DNA of 6,010 bases from Nitrospirales bacterium (GCA_013817135.1 JACDDF010000142.1:1-6010), one strand, 5' to 3'; counted from the stretch's first letter, positions 1 to 6,010 are shown. Translations and numbers: made by a program. The notes: a model not told the origin generated them from the letters alone.

Positions 1-1
1 A

Positions 2-1633
2 CCCTATCATGTGGAATATGGTGATTTTGCGACCGCAGGCGCAGCCAATTATGTCACCCGTGAGTCGGTTCCCCAAACCATGGTGCAATCTGCAGGAGGG
101 AATTTCAGTACCCAACGACATCTGTTCATGACCTCTCCCAATCGAGATAGATTCCGTACTCTTTTTGCCGGAGAATTCTATTACACCGACGGCCCATACG
201 ACTTTGTGAACCGCAATACCCGATACAACGGACTGGCTAAACTGACGTTCGATCCCTCGGCCACATCCCAACTCAGTGTGACATTCACTCAACATTACGG
301 ACGCTGGAATGGGGCAGGCCAGATTCCTCTTCGTGAGGTCGAGGGTGGATCGTTAGATCGCTTTGGTTCCCTTGATCCTTCAGAAGGCGGCAAATCGGTA
401 CGCAGCACCGGTCGATTAGATTACCATTACGATCTTCCCGGAGGAGGGACCGCCTTCGCCAACTTGTGGGCTCAATATTATTATCTTTCCCTGTATACCA
501 ACTTCACGTTTTTCCTGAACGATCCGGTCAATGGTGACGGCATTGAACAGACAGACCGACGATGGTTAACAGGAAGTGATGTCGGGTATCGTCAAACATT
601 TCGACTTCTGGATCGGGAAGGTGTTTTGACTGCAGGACTTCAGACGCGATTCGATAATATCCGGGTTCGTCTGGGCACCCAGCAGAAACGCTCTTCCCTG
701 GCTATCACTCAGGAATCCGACATTTTCGAAGCCTCTTATTCTCCGTATCTCAAGTTGGACCTTCAATTCCTTCCCTGGCTGCGGTTTGCGGGCGGAGGCC
801 GGCTGGATGTCTTTACCTATAACGTGAATGATCGTTGCGGAACAGACTGTTCGGTCCGGCCGAACGGAACCGCCTCCGATGCCATTGCCAGCGGGAAAGC
901 CAATTTAATTTTTGGCCCCTGGGCCGGCACGGAATTCTTCATGAATGCCGGAACGGGATTTCATAGCAATGACGCCCGGGATGTCGTGTTGAATCCTTCG
1001 GCCACCACTCTGACCCGAGCGATCGGCTATGAGCTGGGCATCCGCAGTCAACCCTGGACCTGGACGGAATTCCTGGCTACGGCTTGGCTGTTGGATCTTG
1101 ATTCAGAACTGGTGTTCGTAGGGGATGAAGGAACGACCGAACCGCGAGGGAAAACGCGGCGGCTTGGTACGGAACTCAGCACTCGCATCACTCCAGTGGA
1201 GTGGCTCTCCATTCGAGGCGACATTACCTATACTCATGCCGAGTTTAGAAAAACGGGAGATGCCATCCCTCTGGCGCCTCAGTTCACCGCATTTTCATCG
1301 GTCACAGCCCGCTTACCAATTGGGCTATCGGGAACGTTACAAATGTTAACCGTAGGAAGTCGTGCCGGCACGGAAGATAACCGTGTAAAACTGGAACCAT
1401 TTACGATTTTCGACCTGGTGTTTCGCTACAAAATTCCTCTTGCGCCTCCAACCGGACGGCTTGAGGCGTTTTTGAGTATCCGCAATGTGACCAATACCGA
1501 TTGGCGTCAGGCACAATTTTTTTATGAATCCCGTCTTCCCGGAGAACCCGCCGGAGGTGTTTCCGATATTCACTTTGTCCCCGGCACTCCACGGATGTTC
1601 CTGGGCGGACTCACGTGGTTTTGGTCGGCATAA
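2..1633 (+). CDS. TonB-dependent outer-membrane receptor, 5'-truncated by window edge
   Basis: C-terminal part of a TonB-gated outer-membrane transporter, which uses proton-motive energy passed by TonB-ExbB-ExbD to import a scarce ligand. The frame is open to the window edge and reads PYHVEYGDFATAGAANYVTR, a typical late plug-domain segment, so the GTG at 11 is internal; signal peptide, TonB box and most of the plug are missing. Counting that GTG as residue 1, residues 30-540 are alternating hydrophobic/aromatic strands of the 22-stranded beta-barrel. Recognisable family signatures are GTGFHSNDARD near 314-323, YELGIRSQPW near 340-349, SIRNVTNTDW near 489-498, and SDIHFVPGTPRMFLGGLTWFW close to the end at 518-538, the last barrel strand being aromatic-rich as expected for BAM-dependent insertion. 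It stops with TAA at 1631-1633. The substrate cannot be read from the sequence; iron complexes are only suggested by the nearby bacterioferritin. An unusual CGTDC pair (276, 280) probably lies in an extracellular loop. Confidence 0.93.
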   Translation, partial: PYHVEYGDFATAGAANYVTRESVPQTMVQSAGGNFSTQRHLFMTSPNRDRFRTLFAGEFYYTDGPYDFVNRNTRYNGLAKLTFDPSATSQLSVTFTQHYGRWNGAGQIPLREVEGGSLDRFGSLDPSEGGKSVRSTGRLDYHYDLPGGGTAFANLWAQYYYLSLYTNFTFFLNDPVNGDGIEQTDRRWLTGSDVGYRQTFRLLDREGVLTAGLQTRFDNIRVRLGTQQKRSSLAITQESDIFEASYSPYLKLDLQFLPWLRFAGGGRLDVFTYNVNDRCGTDCSVRPNGTASDAIASGKANLIFGPWAGTEFFMNAGTGFHSNDARDVVLNPSATTLTRAIGYELGIRSQPWTWTEFLATAWLLDLDSELVFVGDEGTTEPRGKTRRLGTELSTRITPVEWLSIRGDITYTHAEFRKTGDAIPLAPQFTAFSSVTARLPIGLSGTLQMLTVGSRAGTEDNRVKLEPFTIFDLVFRYKIPLAPPTGRLEAFLSIRNVTNTDWRQAQFFYESRLPGEPAGGVSDIHFVPGTPRMFLGGLTWFWSA

Positions 1634-1731
1634 CAGATAGGACAACGATTGCATTCACACCAGGCTTGTAACAGGCCTCCTATGCAAGTTGTTTCACGAT
1701 AGGCTCAACCATCCCATCATTAACATGAAAT

Positions 1732-1770
1732 AGGGCTTTCCAGGATTCATAGGCAATCCCGGAAAGCCCT
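1732..1770. terminator. Hairpin terminator between convergent receptor and bfr genes
   Basis: AGGGCTTTCC (1732-1741) is exactly complementary to GGAAAGCCCT (1761-1770). After one A/C mismatch the stem continues with GGATT (1743-1747) paired to AATCC (1755-1759), leaving a 7-base loop. On the + strand it is followed by GTTATTTTT, a good intrinsic-terminator U tract for the receptor transcript, 98 bases after its stop. On the - strand the hairpin sits 24 bases past the bfr stop but is followed by the weaker ATTTCATGTT. Its place between convergent genes suggests it ends both transcripts, more convincingly for the receptor. Confidence 0.85.
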
Positions 1771-1794
1771 GTTATTTTTAAGAGAAAAAACCGG

Positions 1795-2268
1795 CTATTC
1801 TTTATGCATATGTTGGGACAGATAATTCTCCACTCCCACCTGCTTAATGGTTTCCAATTGCGTTTCTATCCAGTCGATATGCTCTTCTTCACTTTTGATG
1901 ATGCCTTCGAGTTTTGCCCGTGTAGTGAAATCTCCCACAGTAACACAATGGGCAATGGCCTCAGCGAGAAGGACAACCGCTTCGTGCTCAAGAGCCAAAT
2001 CTGATTTAAATTGCTCAGGAACCGTCTCCCCAATTTTAAGCGTTCCCAATCGCTGCATATTGGGAACACCATCTAAATAGAGAAGATGCTCAATAATCTC
2101 CTCCGCATGCTTCATCTCATCTATTGAATGTTTTCTGATTTCGTTATGTAATAGTTCGTATCCCCAATGTCCACACATTTCGCCGTGTAGAAAATATTGA
2201 TTGATCGCGGTGAGTTCATTGGTAAGAACTTTATTCAGAAAATCAACGACGCCTTCTTTTGCCTTCAT
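1795..2268 (-). CDS. bfr: Bacterioferritin (heme-binding ferritin, ferroxidase)
   Basis: Cytoplasmic iron-storage protein; the family forms a 24-subunit hollow shell that oxidises Fe(II) with oxygen or peroxide at a di-iron site and stores Fe(III) mineral, with heme between subunit pairs. The 157 residues match the family's usual length and align with E. coli Bfr almost without gaps. All di-iron ferroxidase ligands are present at the same numbers: E18, E51, H54, E94, E127 and H130. The heme-ligand methionine is M52, and Y25 is kept. Other familiar blocks are NELTAINQYFLH (17-28), SIDEMKHAEE (48-57) and EEEHIDWIETQL (127-138). The E. coli inner-surface iron-site positions H46/E47 are K46/H47 here, while D50 remains. 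The ATG start is supported by AAAGGAGG six bases upstream and by alignment. It has its own promoter candidate (2341-2370) and ends beside a shared hairpin. Because M52 is present I prefer bacterioferritin over a non-heme ferritin. Confidence 0.97.
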   Translation of the reverse strand: MKAKEGVVDFLNKVLTNELTAINQYFLHGEMCGHWGYELLHNEIRKHSIDEMKHAEEIIEHLLYLDGVPNMQRLGTLKIGETVPEQFKSDLALEHEAVVLLAEAIAHCVTVGDFTTRAKLEGIIKSEEEHIDWIETQLETIKQVGVENYLSQHMHKE

Positions 2269-2274
2269 GGAAGT

Positions 2275-2282
2275 CCTCCTTT
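2275..2282 (-). promoter_or_regulatory. Ribosome binding site of bfr
   Basis: On the - strand this reads AAAGGAGG, a near-perfect Shine-Dalgarno sequence with six bases before the bfr ATG. It fixes that start. The preceding bases make CTTTAATAAAG, a small palindrome overlapping the first A residues of the site, too weak to claim as a regulatory hairpin. Confidence 0.88.
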
Positions 2283-2340
2283 ATTAAAGATTGCCTCAGA
2301 CGTGAGAAATTAGGATTTTTCTGTTTCATTCAACGGACTT

Positions 2341-2370
2341 ATTTTATCTATCCAACTTCATTTTGGTCAA
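2341..2370 (-). promoter_or_regulatory. Predicted sigma70-type promoter of bfr
   Basis: Read on the - strand: -35 TTGACC (2365-2370, five of six consensus), 18-base spacer, -10 TAAAAT (2341-2346, five of six). Transcription would begin near 2334, giving a leader of about 65 bases before the bfr start. The promoter lies between ybjQ and bfr, so bfr can be transcribed independently even if read-through from ybjQ occurs. I see no convincing Fur box overlapping it. Confidence 0.65.
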
Positions 2371-2489
2371 TGTTTTTATTTAGGGAAAATCATTTAATAT
2401 TGAATTCCTTTCTCAACTTCGTTGATCTGAATGTTCAAGTTCAACCATTCGAGTCCATGAAGATGTGAAGATCTTACTCCGTCACCCAC
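2371..2489. other. Rest of the ybjQ-bfr spacer, no gene
   Basis: Between the ybjQ stop and the bfr promoter I see no supported gene and no clear terminator. Small elements present are TCAACTTCGTTGA (2413-2425, 5-base stem, 3-base loop), a tandem GTTCAA repeat (2433-2444) flanked by GAATG/CATTC (2429-2433 and 2446-2450), and an AT-rich stretch around 2386-2409. None has a U tract in the ybjQ direction, so the ybjQ transcript may run into bfr. Confidence 0.4.
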
Positions 2490-2810
2490 TCACTCAACCC
2501 TCACGGCAGTCCCGCTTATACTCACCATGAGCATGCTCCCGGTTTCTCCCATGACTTCGTAATCCAAATCGATTCCAACAATGGCATTTGCTCCTACTCT
2601 TAAGGCTTCTTCCTGAATTTCCTGAAAGGCGATTTCACGCGCGCGTCGCAATTCCTTTTCGTAGGCCCCCGATCGGCCCCCGACAATATCACGAATATTG
2701 GCAAAAAAATCCTTGAAAAAATTTGTCCCCAGGATGGCCTCTCCTGCAACCACACCTAAATAGTCTTTAATCTGATGGCCTTCAACATTGTGCGTAGTTG
2801 TTAGAATCAT
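2490..2810 (-). CDS. ybjQ: YbjQ / UPF0145 family protein
   Basis: Small (106-residue) soluble cytoplasmic protein of the YbjQ_1/UPF0145 family, sometimes named 'putative heavy-metal-binding domain' protein; the biochemical role is unsettled. The match to E. coli YbjQ (107 residues) is strong over the full length: [18 protein letters not shown] at 19-36, the hallmark [20 protein letters not shown] at 39-58, [13 protein letters not shown] at 73-85, and [13 protein letters not shown] at 91-103. No signal peptide or membrane segment is visible, and there are no cysteines, so thiol-based metal binding is not supported. The start agrees with the E. coli alignment (TT..EG after the first residues). 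It lies upstream of bfr on the same strand, about 220 bases away, and is divergent from dnaE. Linking it to iron on the basis of the bfr neighbour would be inference only. Confidence 0.95.
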   Translation of the reverse strand: MILTTTHNVEGHQIKDYLGVVAGEAILGTNFFKDFFANIRDIVGGRSGAYEKELRRAREIAFQEIQEEALRVGANAIVGIDLDYEVMGETGSMLMVSISGTAVRVE

Positions 2811-2812
2811 GT

Positions 2813-2825
2813 CCTCCTACTCCTT
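2813..2825 (-). promoter_or_regulatory. Tandem ribosome binding sites of ybjQ
   Basis: Two Shine-Dalgarno-like cores precede the ybjQ ATG on the - strand: AAGGAG (2820-2825), nine bases from the start, and AGGAGG (2813-2818), only two bases from it. The distal one has workable spacing; the proximal one is too close for standard initiation. Alignment with E. coli YbjQ still supports the ATG at 2808-2810. Confidence 0.7.
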
Positions 2826-2872
2826 TTACCTGAAAAGCAAACGCTTCAAATATGCTCTCTCTTGCTGTCCAT

Positions 2873-2902
2873 ACTATATTCATCCCGGGGTTCCCCTTAC
2901 AA
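2873..2902 (-). promoter_or_regulatory. Candidate promoter of ybjQ
   Basis: On the - strand: -35 TTGTAA (2897-2902, four of six consensus), 18-base spacer, -10 TATAGT (2873-2878, five of six). Start near 2866 would give a leader of roughly 55 bases. The spacer carries GGGGAACCCC (2887-2896), a GC-rich inverted repeat that could be an operator or simply chance. The -35 match is weak, so this is tentative. Confidence 0.45.
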
Positions 2903-3021
2903 CTTTTCCGCAAAGAGCGCGAACATGCCGGTATCTCTGCACGACAAAGGGTCGAGAACGCATGGTGGAGAAAAATCCTATCTCTGGAATCAGGTATTTC
3001 TTTTGAGCATCCTTGTGACCC

Positions 3022-3038
3022 AACCCGTGGTACGGGTT
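3022..3038. other. Perfect 7-base-pair hairpin, unknown role
   Basis: AACCCGT (3022-3028) and ACGGGTT (3032-3038) are exact reverse complements around the 3-base spacer GGT. Neither strand shows a following U tract, so it is not an intrinsic terminator. It could be a palindromic protein-binding site between the two divergent genes; function unknown. Confidence 0.4.
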
Positions 3039-3120
3039 TCATCGTTCAATACAATGCCCACCAAATAAGCAATCTGCTTAACGCATTCTCTATCGTGCCT
3101 TTCAAACGGATACTGCCGAT

Positions 3121-3129
3121 TTATCCACA
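3121..3129 (+). promoter_or_regulatory. Perfect DnaA box upstream of dnaE
   Basis: TTATCCACA is the exact high-affinity consensus 9-mer bound by the replication initiator DnaA. It lies about 175 bases before the dnaE start and about 127 bases before its -35 element, next to an AT- and pyrimidine-rich tract. A single 9-mer can occur by chance, but its position before a replication gene makes a regulatory role plausible. I saw no cluster of further boxes, so it is not offered as an origin. Confidence 0.5.
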
Positions 3130-3255
3130 TACTTGTGCCCATTTTTTCTGGATTACTTTAATCTCATTTTTCCTCATGTTCCCTTCTTTTTTTCTTGCAA
3201 TTCTTAAAAAATTCAGAAACCAGACACCGCGTTATTTTTCAGATGGTGATTTCAT

Positions 3256-3284
3256 TTGACTTCACTCGAGGTGCTCATTAGAAT
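3256..3284 (+). promoter_or_regulatory. Predicted sigma70-type promoter of dnaE
   Basis: -35 TTGACT (3256-3261, five of six consensus), exact 17-base spacer, -10 TAGAAT (3279-3284, five of six). The expected start is near 3291, which would put the 5' end at the Shine-Dalgarno sequence itself and give a leader of only about 15 bases. It is the best promoter match on the + strand of the intergenic region. Confidence 0.7.
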
Positions 3285-3290
3285 TTTTAC

Positions 3291-3297
3291 GGAAGGA
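3291..3297 (+). promoter_or_regulatory. Ribosome binding site that decides the dnaE GTG start
   Basis: GGAAGGA ends eight bases before the GTG at 3306 but only four before the out-of-frame ATG at 3302. Its spacing therefore favours GTG, which is also the only start that leads into the conserved DnaE N-terminus. Confidence 0.75.
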
Positions 3298-3305
3298 TCA
3301 TATGA

Positions 3306-6010
3306 GTGCCAGCACAATTCGTTCATCTCCATCTTCACACCCAGTATAGCCTCCTCGACGGAGCCAACCAACTTACACCCCTATTCCAACAGGTGAAGAA
3401 TTTCGGCATGCCCGCCGTCGCCATGACCGACCATGGCAATCTCTTTGGCGCCATTGATTTTTATCAAAAAGCCAAAGCTCATGATGTGAAACCGATTATC
3501 GGGTGTGAAGCCTATATGGCTCCAGGCAACCGCACCCAGCGGGCAGGACACCTTGCGCATAACGAGTATTTCCATCTGATTCTTCTTGCAACCAATCAAG
3601 TTGGTTATCACAACCTCATTAAACTCTCCAGCAAGGCCTATCTTGAAGGTTTTTATTACAAGCCTCGCATGGACAAGGAATTATTACAGGAACATCAGGA
3701 AGGTCTCATTGCCCTTTCAGGGTGTTTGAGCGGGGAGGTGCCTCAGCTCATTAACCACCAGGATATGGAAGGGGCTCTCCGGGTGGCGGATGAGTATCGG
3801 TCCATCTTTGGAAAAGATCGCTATTACCTGGAAGTGCAGGCCAACGGCCTGGATCATCAACTTGTTGCGAATCGGGGATTACTGGAAATTCATAAGAAGC
3901 TTGGCATCCCGCTGGTGGGCACCAACGATTGTCATTATCTCAATAAACGGGATGCGCGTCCGCATGAAATCATGTTGTGCCTTCAAACGGGAAAAACGCT
4001 CAAAGATCCCAACCGGATGAAGTTTGACACGGACCAGTTATATGTGAAGTCCACCGAAGAAATGGTCGCGGAATTTTCAGAATTTGAGCGTGCGGTCCTG
4101 AATACCACCCAGGTGGCCGAGCAGTGCGATCTTCATTTGGAGTTCGGAACCACGTATCTCCCTGATTATCATGTGCCTGATGGTCAATCTCATGACTCCT
4201 ACCTTCAGCATCTTTCAGAAGAAGGCCTTCGAGCCCGTTTACGGGAACGCCCAACGGCCATAGCCTCCGAGGTCTACCAGCAGCGACTCCACACCGAACT
4301 CGCCGTGCTGAATGCCATGGGGTATGCCGGATACTTTTTGGTTGTGTGGGATATCATCAATTTCGCCAGATCCCGCAAAATTCCGGTCGGCCCCGGGCGA
4401 GGATCGGCCGCCGGCAGCCTTGTGGCTTACGCCCTGCGAATTACGGACCTCGATCCCCTCACCTACAACCTGCTCTTTGAACGGTTTCTCAATCCCGAAC
4501 GTGTCACCATGCCGGATATCGACATGGACTTTTGCATGGACCGCCGAGGCGAAGTGATCAACTATGTCATTGAGAAATACGGAGAGGAGCATGTGTGCCA
4601 GATCATTACCTTTGGCACACTAGGCGCCAAAGCTGCCATTCGGGATGTGGGAAGAGTCATGGACTTCCCCTATGCGGAAGTTGACCGGGTCGCAAAGTTG
4701 GTTCCCACCCAACTCAACATCACCCTCCAGGATGCCCTGAAACTGGAACCTCGTCTGCAAGAACTGGTCGATCAAGATGCCAGGATGAAGGAACTCATGG
4801 ATACGGCGATGGCCTTGGAAGGCTTAGCACGGCATGCCTCGACCCATGCCGCCGGTGTGGTCATTTCACAAAAACCCCTCATGGATCATGTGCCCCTCTA
4901 CAAAACAAGTAACGACGAAATCGTAACCCAATACACCATGACCGATCTGGAAAAAGTCGGGTTGGTGAAATTCGATTTTCTGGGTCTCAAAACCTTGACG
5001 ATGATTCATGACGCGGTTCGGATGGTCAATAGCAAGCATCCGGATACGCCTCCATTAGACATTAACAATCTGGCCTTGAATGATCTCCCGACATTTGAGC
5101 TGCTCAGTTCCGGAAGAACCTCAGGGATTTTCCAGCTGGAAAGTTCCGGCATGCGAAACCTGTTGGTTAAAATCAAACCGGAAACGTTTGAGGACCTGAT
5201 CGCCATTCTCGCACTCTATCGCCCTGGCCCCTTAGAGAGCGGCATGGTGGACGATTTCATTAAACGAAAACGCGATGCCTCCCAAATTGTCTATGACCCC
5301 CCGCAGTTGGAACCTATTCTCAAAGAAACCTACGGGGTGATCGTCTACCAGGAACAGGTTATGGCCGTCGCCAATCAGCTAGCGGGATTTTCACTGGGAC
5401 AAGCTGACTTACTCCGCCGGGCGATGGGCAAGAAAAAACATGAGGAAATGGCCAAACAAAAGGAATTGTTTGTGTCGGGGGCCAAAGGAAAGGGAATTTC
5501 GGAAAAACTCTCTGAAAAATTATTTGATCAAATGGCCTTTTTCGCAGGGTACGGGTTCAACAAGTCACACTCCGCGGCCTATGCGGTCGTGACATACCAG
5601 ACCGCTTACCTGAAAGCCCACTTTCCCACTGAATTTATGGCGGCCTTGCTGACATCTGAAATGGGAAATACTGACAAGATGGTCGGCTATTTTACGGAAT
5701 GTCGTGAATTGGGGGTACACATTCTTCCACCAGATGCCAACCAAAGTTTAAAAAACTTCAGTGTGGTACCTGAGGGTATCCGATTCGGGTTAGTGGCGAT
5801 AAAAAACGTCGGCGGAAACGCCGTGGACGTGATTTTAGAATCACGAGATACAGAAGGCCCATTTTCCTCCTTTATTGATTTTTGTTGCCGCATTGATTCG
5901 CAGAAGGTCAACAAACGGGTGTTGGAAGGACTCATTAAGGTCGGCGCCTTTGATTCAATGGGTCTCACTCGCGCCAGCGTGTTTCAGGTCCTGGATGAAG
6001 CCCTGGACCA
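3306..6010 (+). CDS. dnaE: DNA polymerase III alpha subunit, 3'-truncated by window edge
   Basis: Catalytic subunit of the replicative DNA polymerase. 901 codons are visible without interruption; full-length family members have about 1150-1190 residues, so the clamp-binding motif, OB fold and tau-binding tail are outside. The start is GTG (3306): an in-frame TGA stands immediately before it, and the chain opens MPAQFVHLHLHTQYSLLDGA. N-terminal PHP domain (about 1-275) keeps all expected metal ligands: H9, H11, D18, H43, E68, H90, C140, D208, H210. Polymerase core: GPGRGSAAGS (362-371), catalytic aspartates D406 and D408 in PDIDMDF, third aspartate D557 in KFDFLGLKTLT. Fingers: YRPGPLESG (638-646), YQEQVM (681-686), LLRRAMGKKK (702-711), GYGFNKSHSAAYA (748-760). 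A helix-hairpin-helix DNA-binding segment lies near 829-850 (GLVAIKNVGG). This is the DnaE1 type, not PolC, since no exonuclease insert interrupts PHP. Own promoter at 3256-3284. Confidence 0.98.
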   Translation, partial: MPAQFVHLHLHTQYSLLDGANQLTPLFQQVKNFGMPAVAMTDHGNLFGAIDFYQKAKAHDVKPIIGCEAYMAPGNRTQRAGHLAHNEYFHLILLATNQVGYHNLIKLSSKAYLEGFYYKPRMDKELLQEHQEGLIALSGCLSGEVPQLINHQDMEGALRVADEYRSIFGKDRYYLEVQANGLDHQLVANRGLLEIHKKLGIPLVGTNDCHYLNKRDARPHEIMLCLQTGKTLKDPNRMKFDTDQLYVKSTEEMVAEFSEFERAVLNTTQVAEQCDLHLEFGTTYLPDYHVPDGQSHDSYLQHLSEEGLRARLRERPTAIASEVYQQRLHTELAVLNAMGYAGYFLVVWDIINFARSRKIPVGPGRGSAAGSLVAYALRITDLDPLTYNLLFERFLNPERVTMPDIDMDFCMDRRGEVINYVIEKYGEEHVCQIITFGTLGAKAAIRDVGRVMDFPYAEVDRVAKLVPTQLNITLQDALKLEPRLQELVDQDARMKELMDTAMALEGLARHASTHAAGVVISQKPLMDHVPLYKTSNDEIVTQYTMTDLEKVGLVKFDFLGLKTLTMIHDAVRMVNSKHPDTPPLDINNLALNDLPTFELLSSGRTSGIFQLESSGMRNLLVKIKPETFEDLIAILALYRPGPLESGMVDDFIKRKRDASQIVYDPPQLEPILKETYGVIVYQEQVMAVANQLAGFSLGQADLLRRAMGKKKHEEMAKQKELFVSGAKGKGISEKLSEKLFDQMAFFAGYGFNKSHSAAYAVVTYQTAYLKAHFPTEFMAALLTSEMGNTDKMVGYFTECRELGVHILPPDANQSLKNFSVVPEGIRFGLVAIKNVGGNAVDVILESRDTEGPFSSFIDFCCRIDSQKVNKRVLEGLIKVGAFDSMGLTRASVFQVLDEALD

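Larger units (their letters stand above)
2903..3255. other. Intergenic region between ybjQ and dnaE, no gene
   Basis: About 350 bases without a supported gene. The longest frames here lack ribosome binding sites, resemble no protein I know and run through the promoter and DnaA-box elements. It contains a perfect short hairpin (3022-3038), a perfect DnaA box (3121-3129), the inverted repeat GATTA-CTT-TAATC (3151-3163), a pyrimidine-rich run (about 3163-3198) and an A-tract (3203-3213) before the dnaE promoter. I found no tRNA, riboswitch or transposon ends. Confidence 0.5.

Noticed and set aside
11..13. GTG as the start of the TonB-dependent receptor
   Set aside because: The frame is open upstream to the window edge and the residues before it (PYH) continue a typical plug-domain sequence, so this is an internal valine codon.
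1346..1654. 102-codon open frame on - strand inside the receptor gene
   Set aside because: It is antisense to the conserved C-terminal barrel strands and has no family resemblance.
2386..2409. AT-rich partial palindrome upstream of bfr as a Fur box
   Set aside because: It matches the 19-base Fur consensus poorly and lies upstream of the -35 element, not over the promoter.
2259..2468. 69-codon open frame on + strand upstream of bfr
   Set aside because: It is antisense to the bfr start, leader and promoter; no ribosome site and low-complexity aromatic content typical of AT-rich noncoding DNA.
3022..3038. Hairpin as an intrinsic terminator
   Set aside because: No U tract follows on either strand and no gene ends nearby.
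2782..3042. 86-codon open frame on - strand overlapping the ybjQ start
   Set aside because: It overlaps ybjQ in another frame, covers its promoter and ribosome site, and resembles no known protein.
2852..3259. 135-codon open frame on + strand in the ybjQ-dnaE spacer
   Set aside because: No ribosome binding site, no recognisable protein family, and it runs through the ybjQ promoter, DnaA box and dnaE -35 region. The hydrophobic tail comes from the pyrimidine-rich tract.
3100..3260. Replication origin (DnaA box plus AT-rich DNA)
   Set aside because: Only one consensus box was found, no cluster, and neither dnaA, dnaN nor another typical origin neighbour is in the window.
4239..4592. 117-codon open frame on - strand inside dnaE
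   Set aside because: It is antisense to the most conserved polymerase core of dnaE; its codons are dictated by the dnaE frame.

Overview
The window reads as ordinary chromosomal DNA from a Gram-negative bacterium of roughly balanced base composition. The outer-membrane TonB-dependent receptor requires an outer membrane. The DnaE has a complete set of PHP metal ligands, unlike the degenerate E. coli-type protein. The overall look (DnaE wording, receptor subfamily, base composition) reminds me of Nitrospirota/Nitrospira-like genomes, but that is an impression and not a demonstrated assignment.

Layout. Positions 2-1633 (+) hold the C-terminal three quarters or so of a TonB-dependent receptor whose start lies outside the window. 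A strong hairpin at 1732-1770 separates it from a convergent bacterioferritin gene (1795-2268, -). Upstream of bfr is a well-formed sigma70-type promoter (2341-2370). Next comes a ybjQ/UPF0145 gene on the same strand (2490-2810, -). A roughly 495-base intergenic region (2811-3305) separates ybjQ from the divergently transcribed dnaE, the DNA polymerase III alpha subunit (3306 to beyond the window end, +). That region holds a candidate ybjQ promoter, a short perfect hairpin, a perfect 9-base DnaA box (TTATCCACA), a pyrimidine-rich tract and a near-consensus dnaE promoter whose predicted transcript begins almost at the ribosome binding site.

How the genes relate. The receptor (import of a metal complex or other large nutrient) and bacterioferritin (iron storage and detoxification) could both belong to iron handling, but they are convergent and have separate signals. 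YbjQ has no settled function. dnaE is an unrelated replication gene. No mobile element, CRISPR array, RNA gene or defence system was found, and I see no previously undescribed system. The points most worth a second look are the DnaA box in front of dnaE, the GTG start of dnaE overlapped by an out-of-frame ATG, and the intact PHP exonuclease site.
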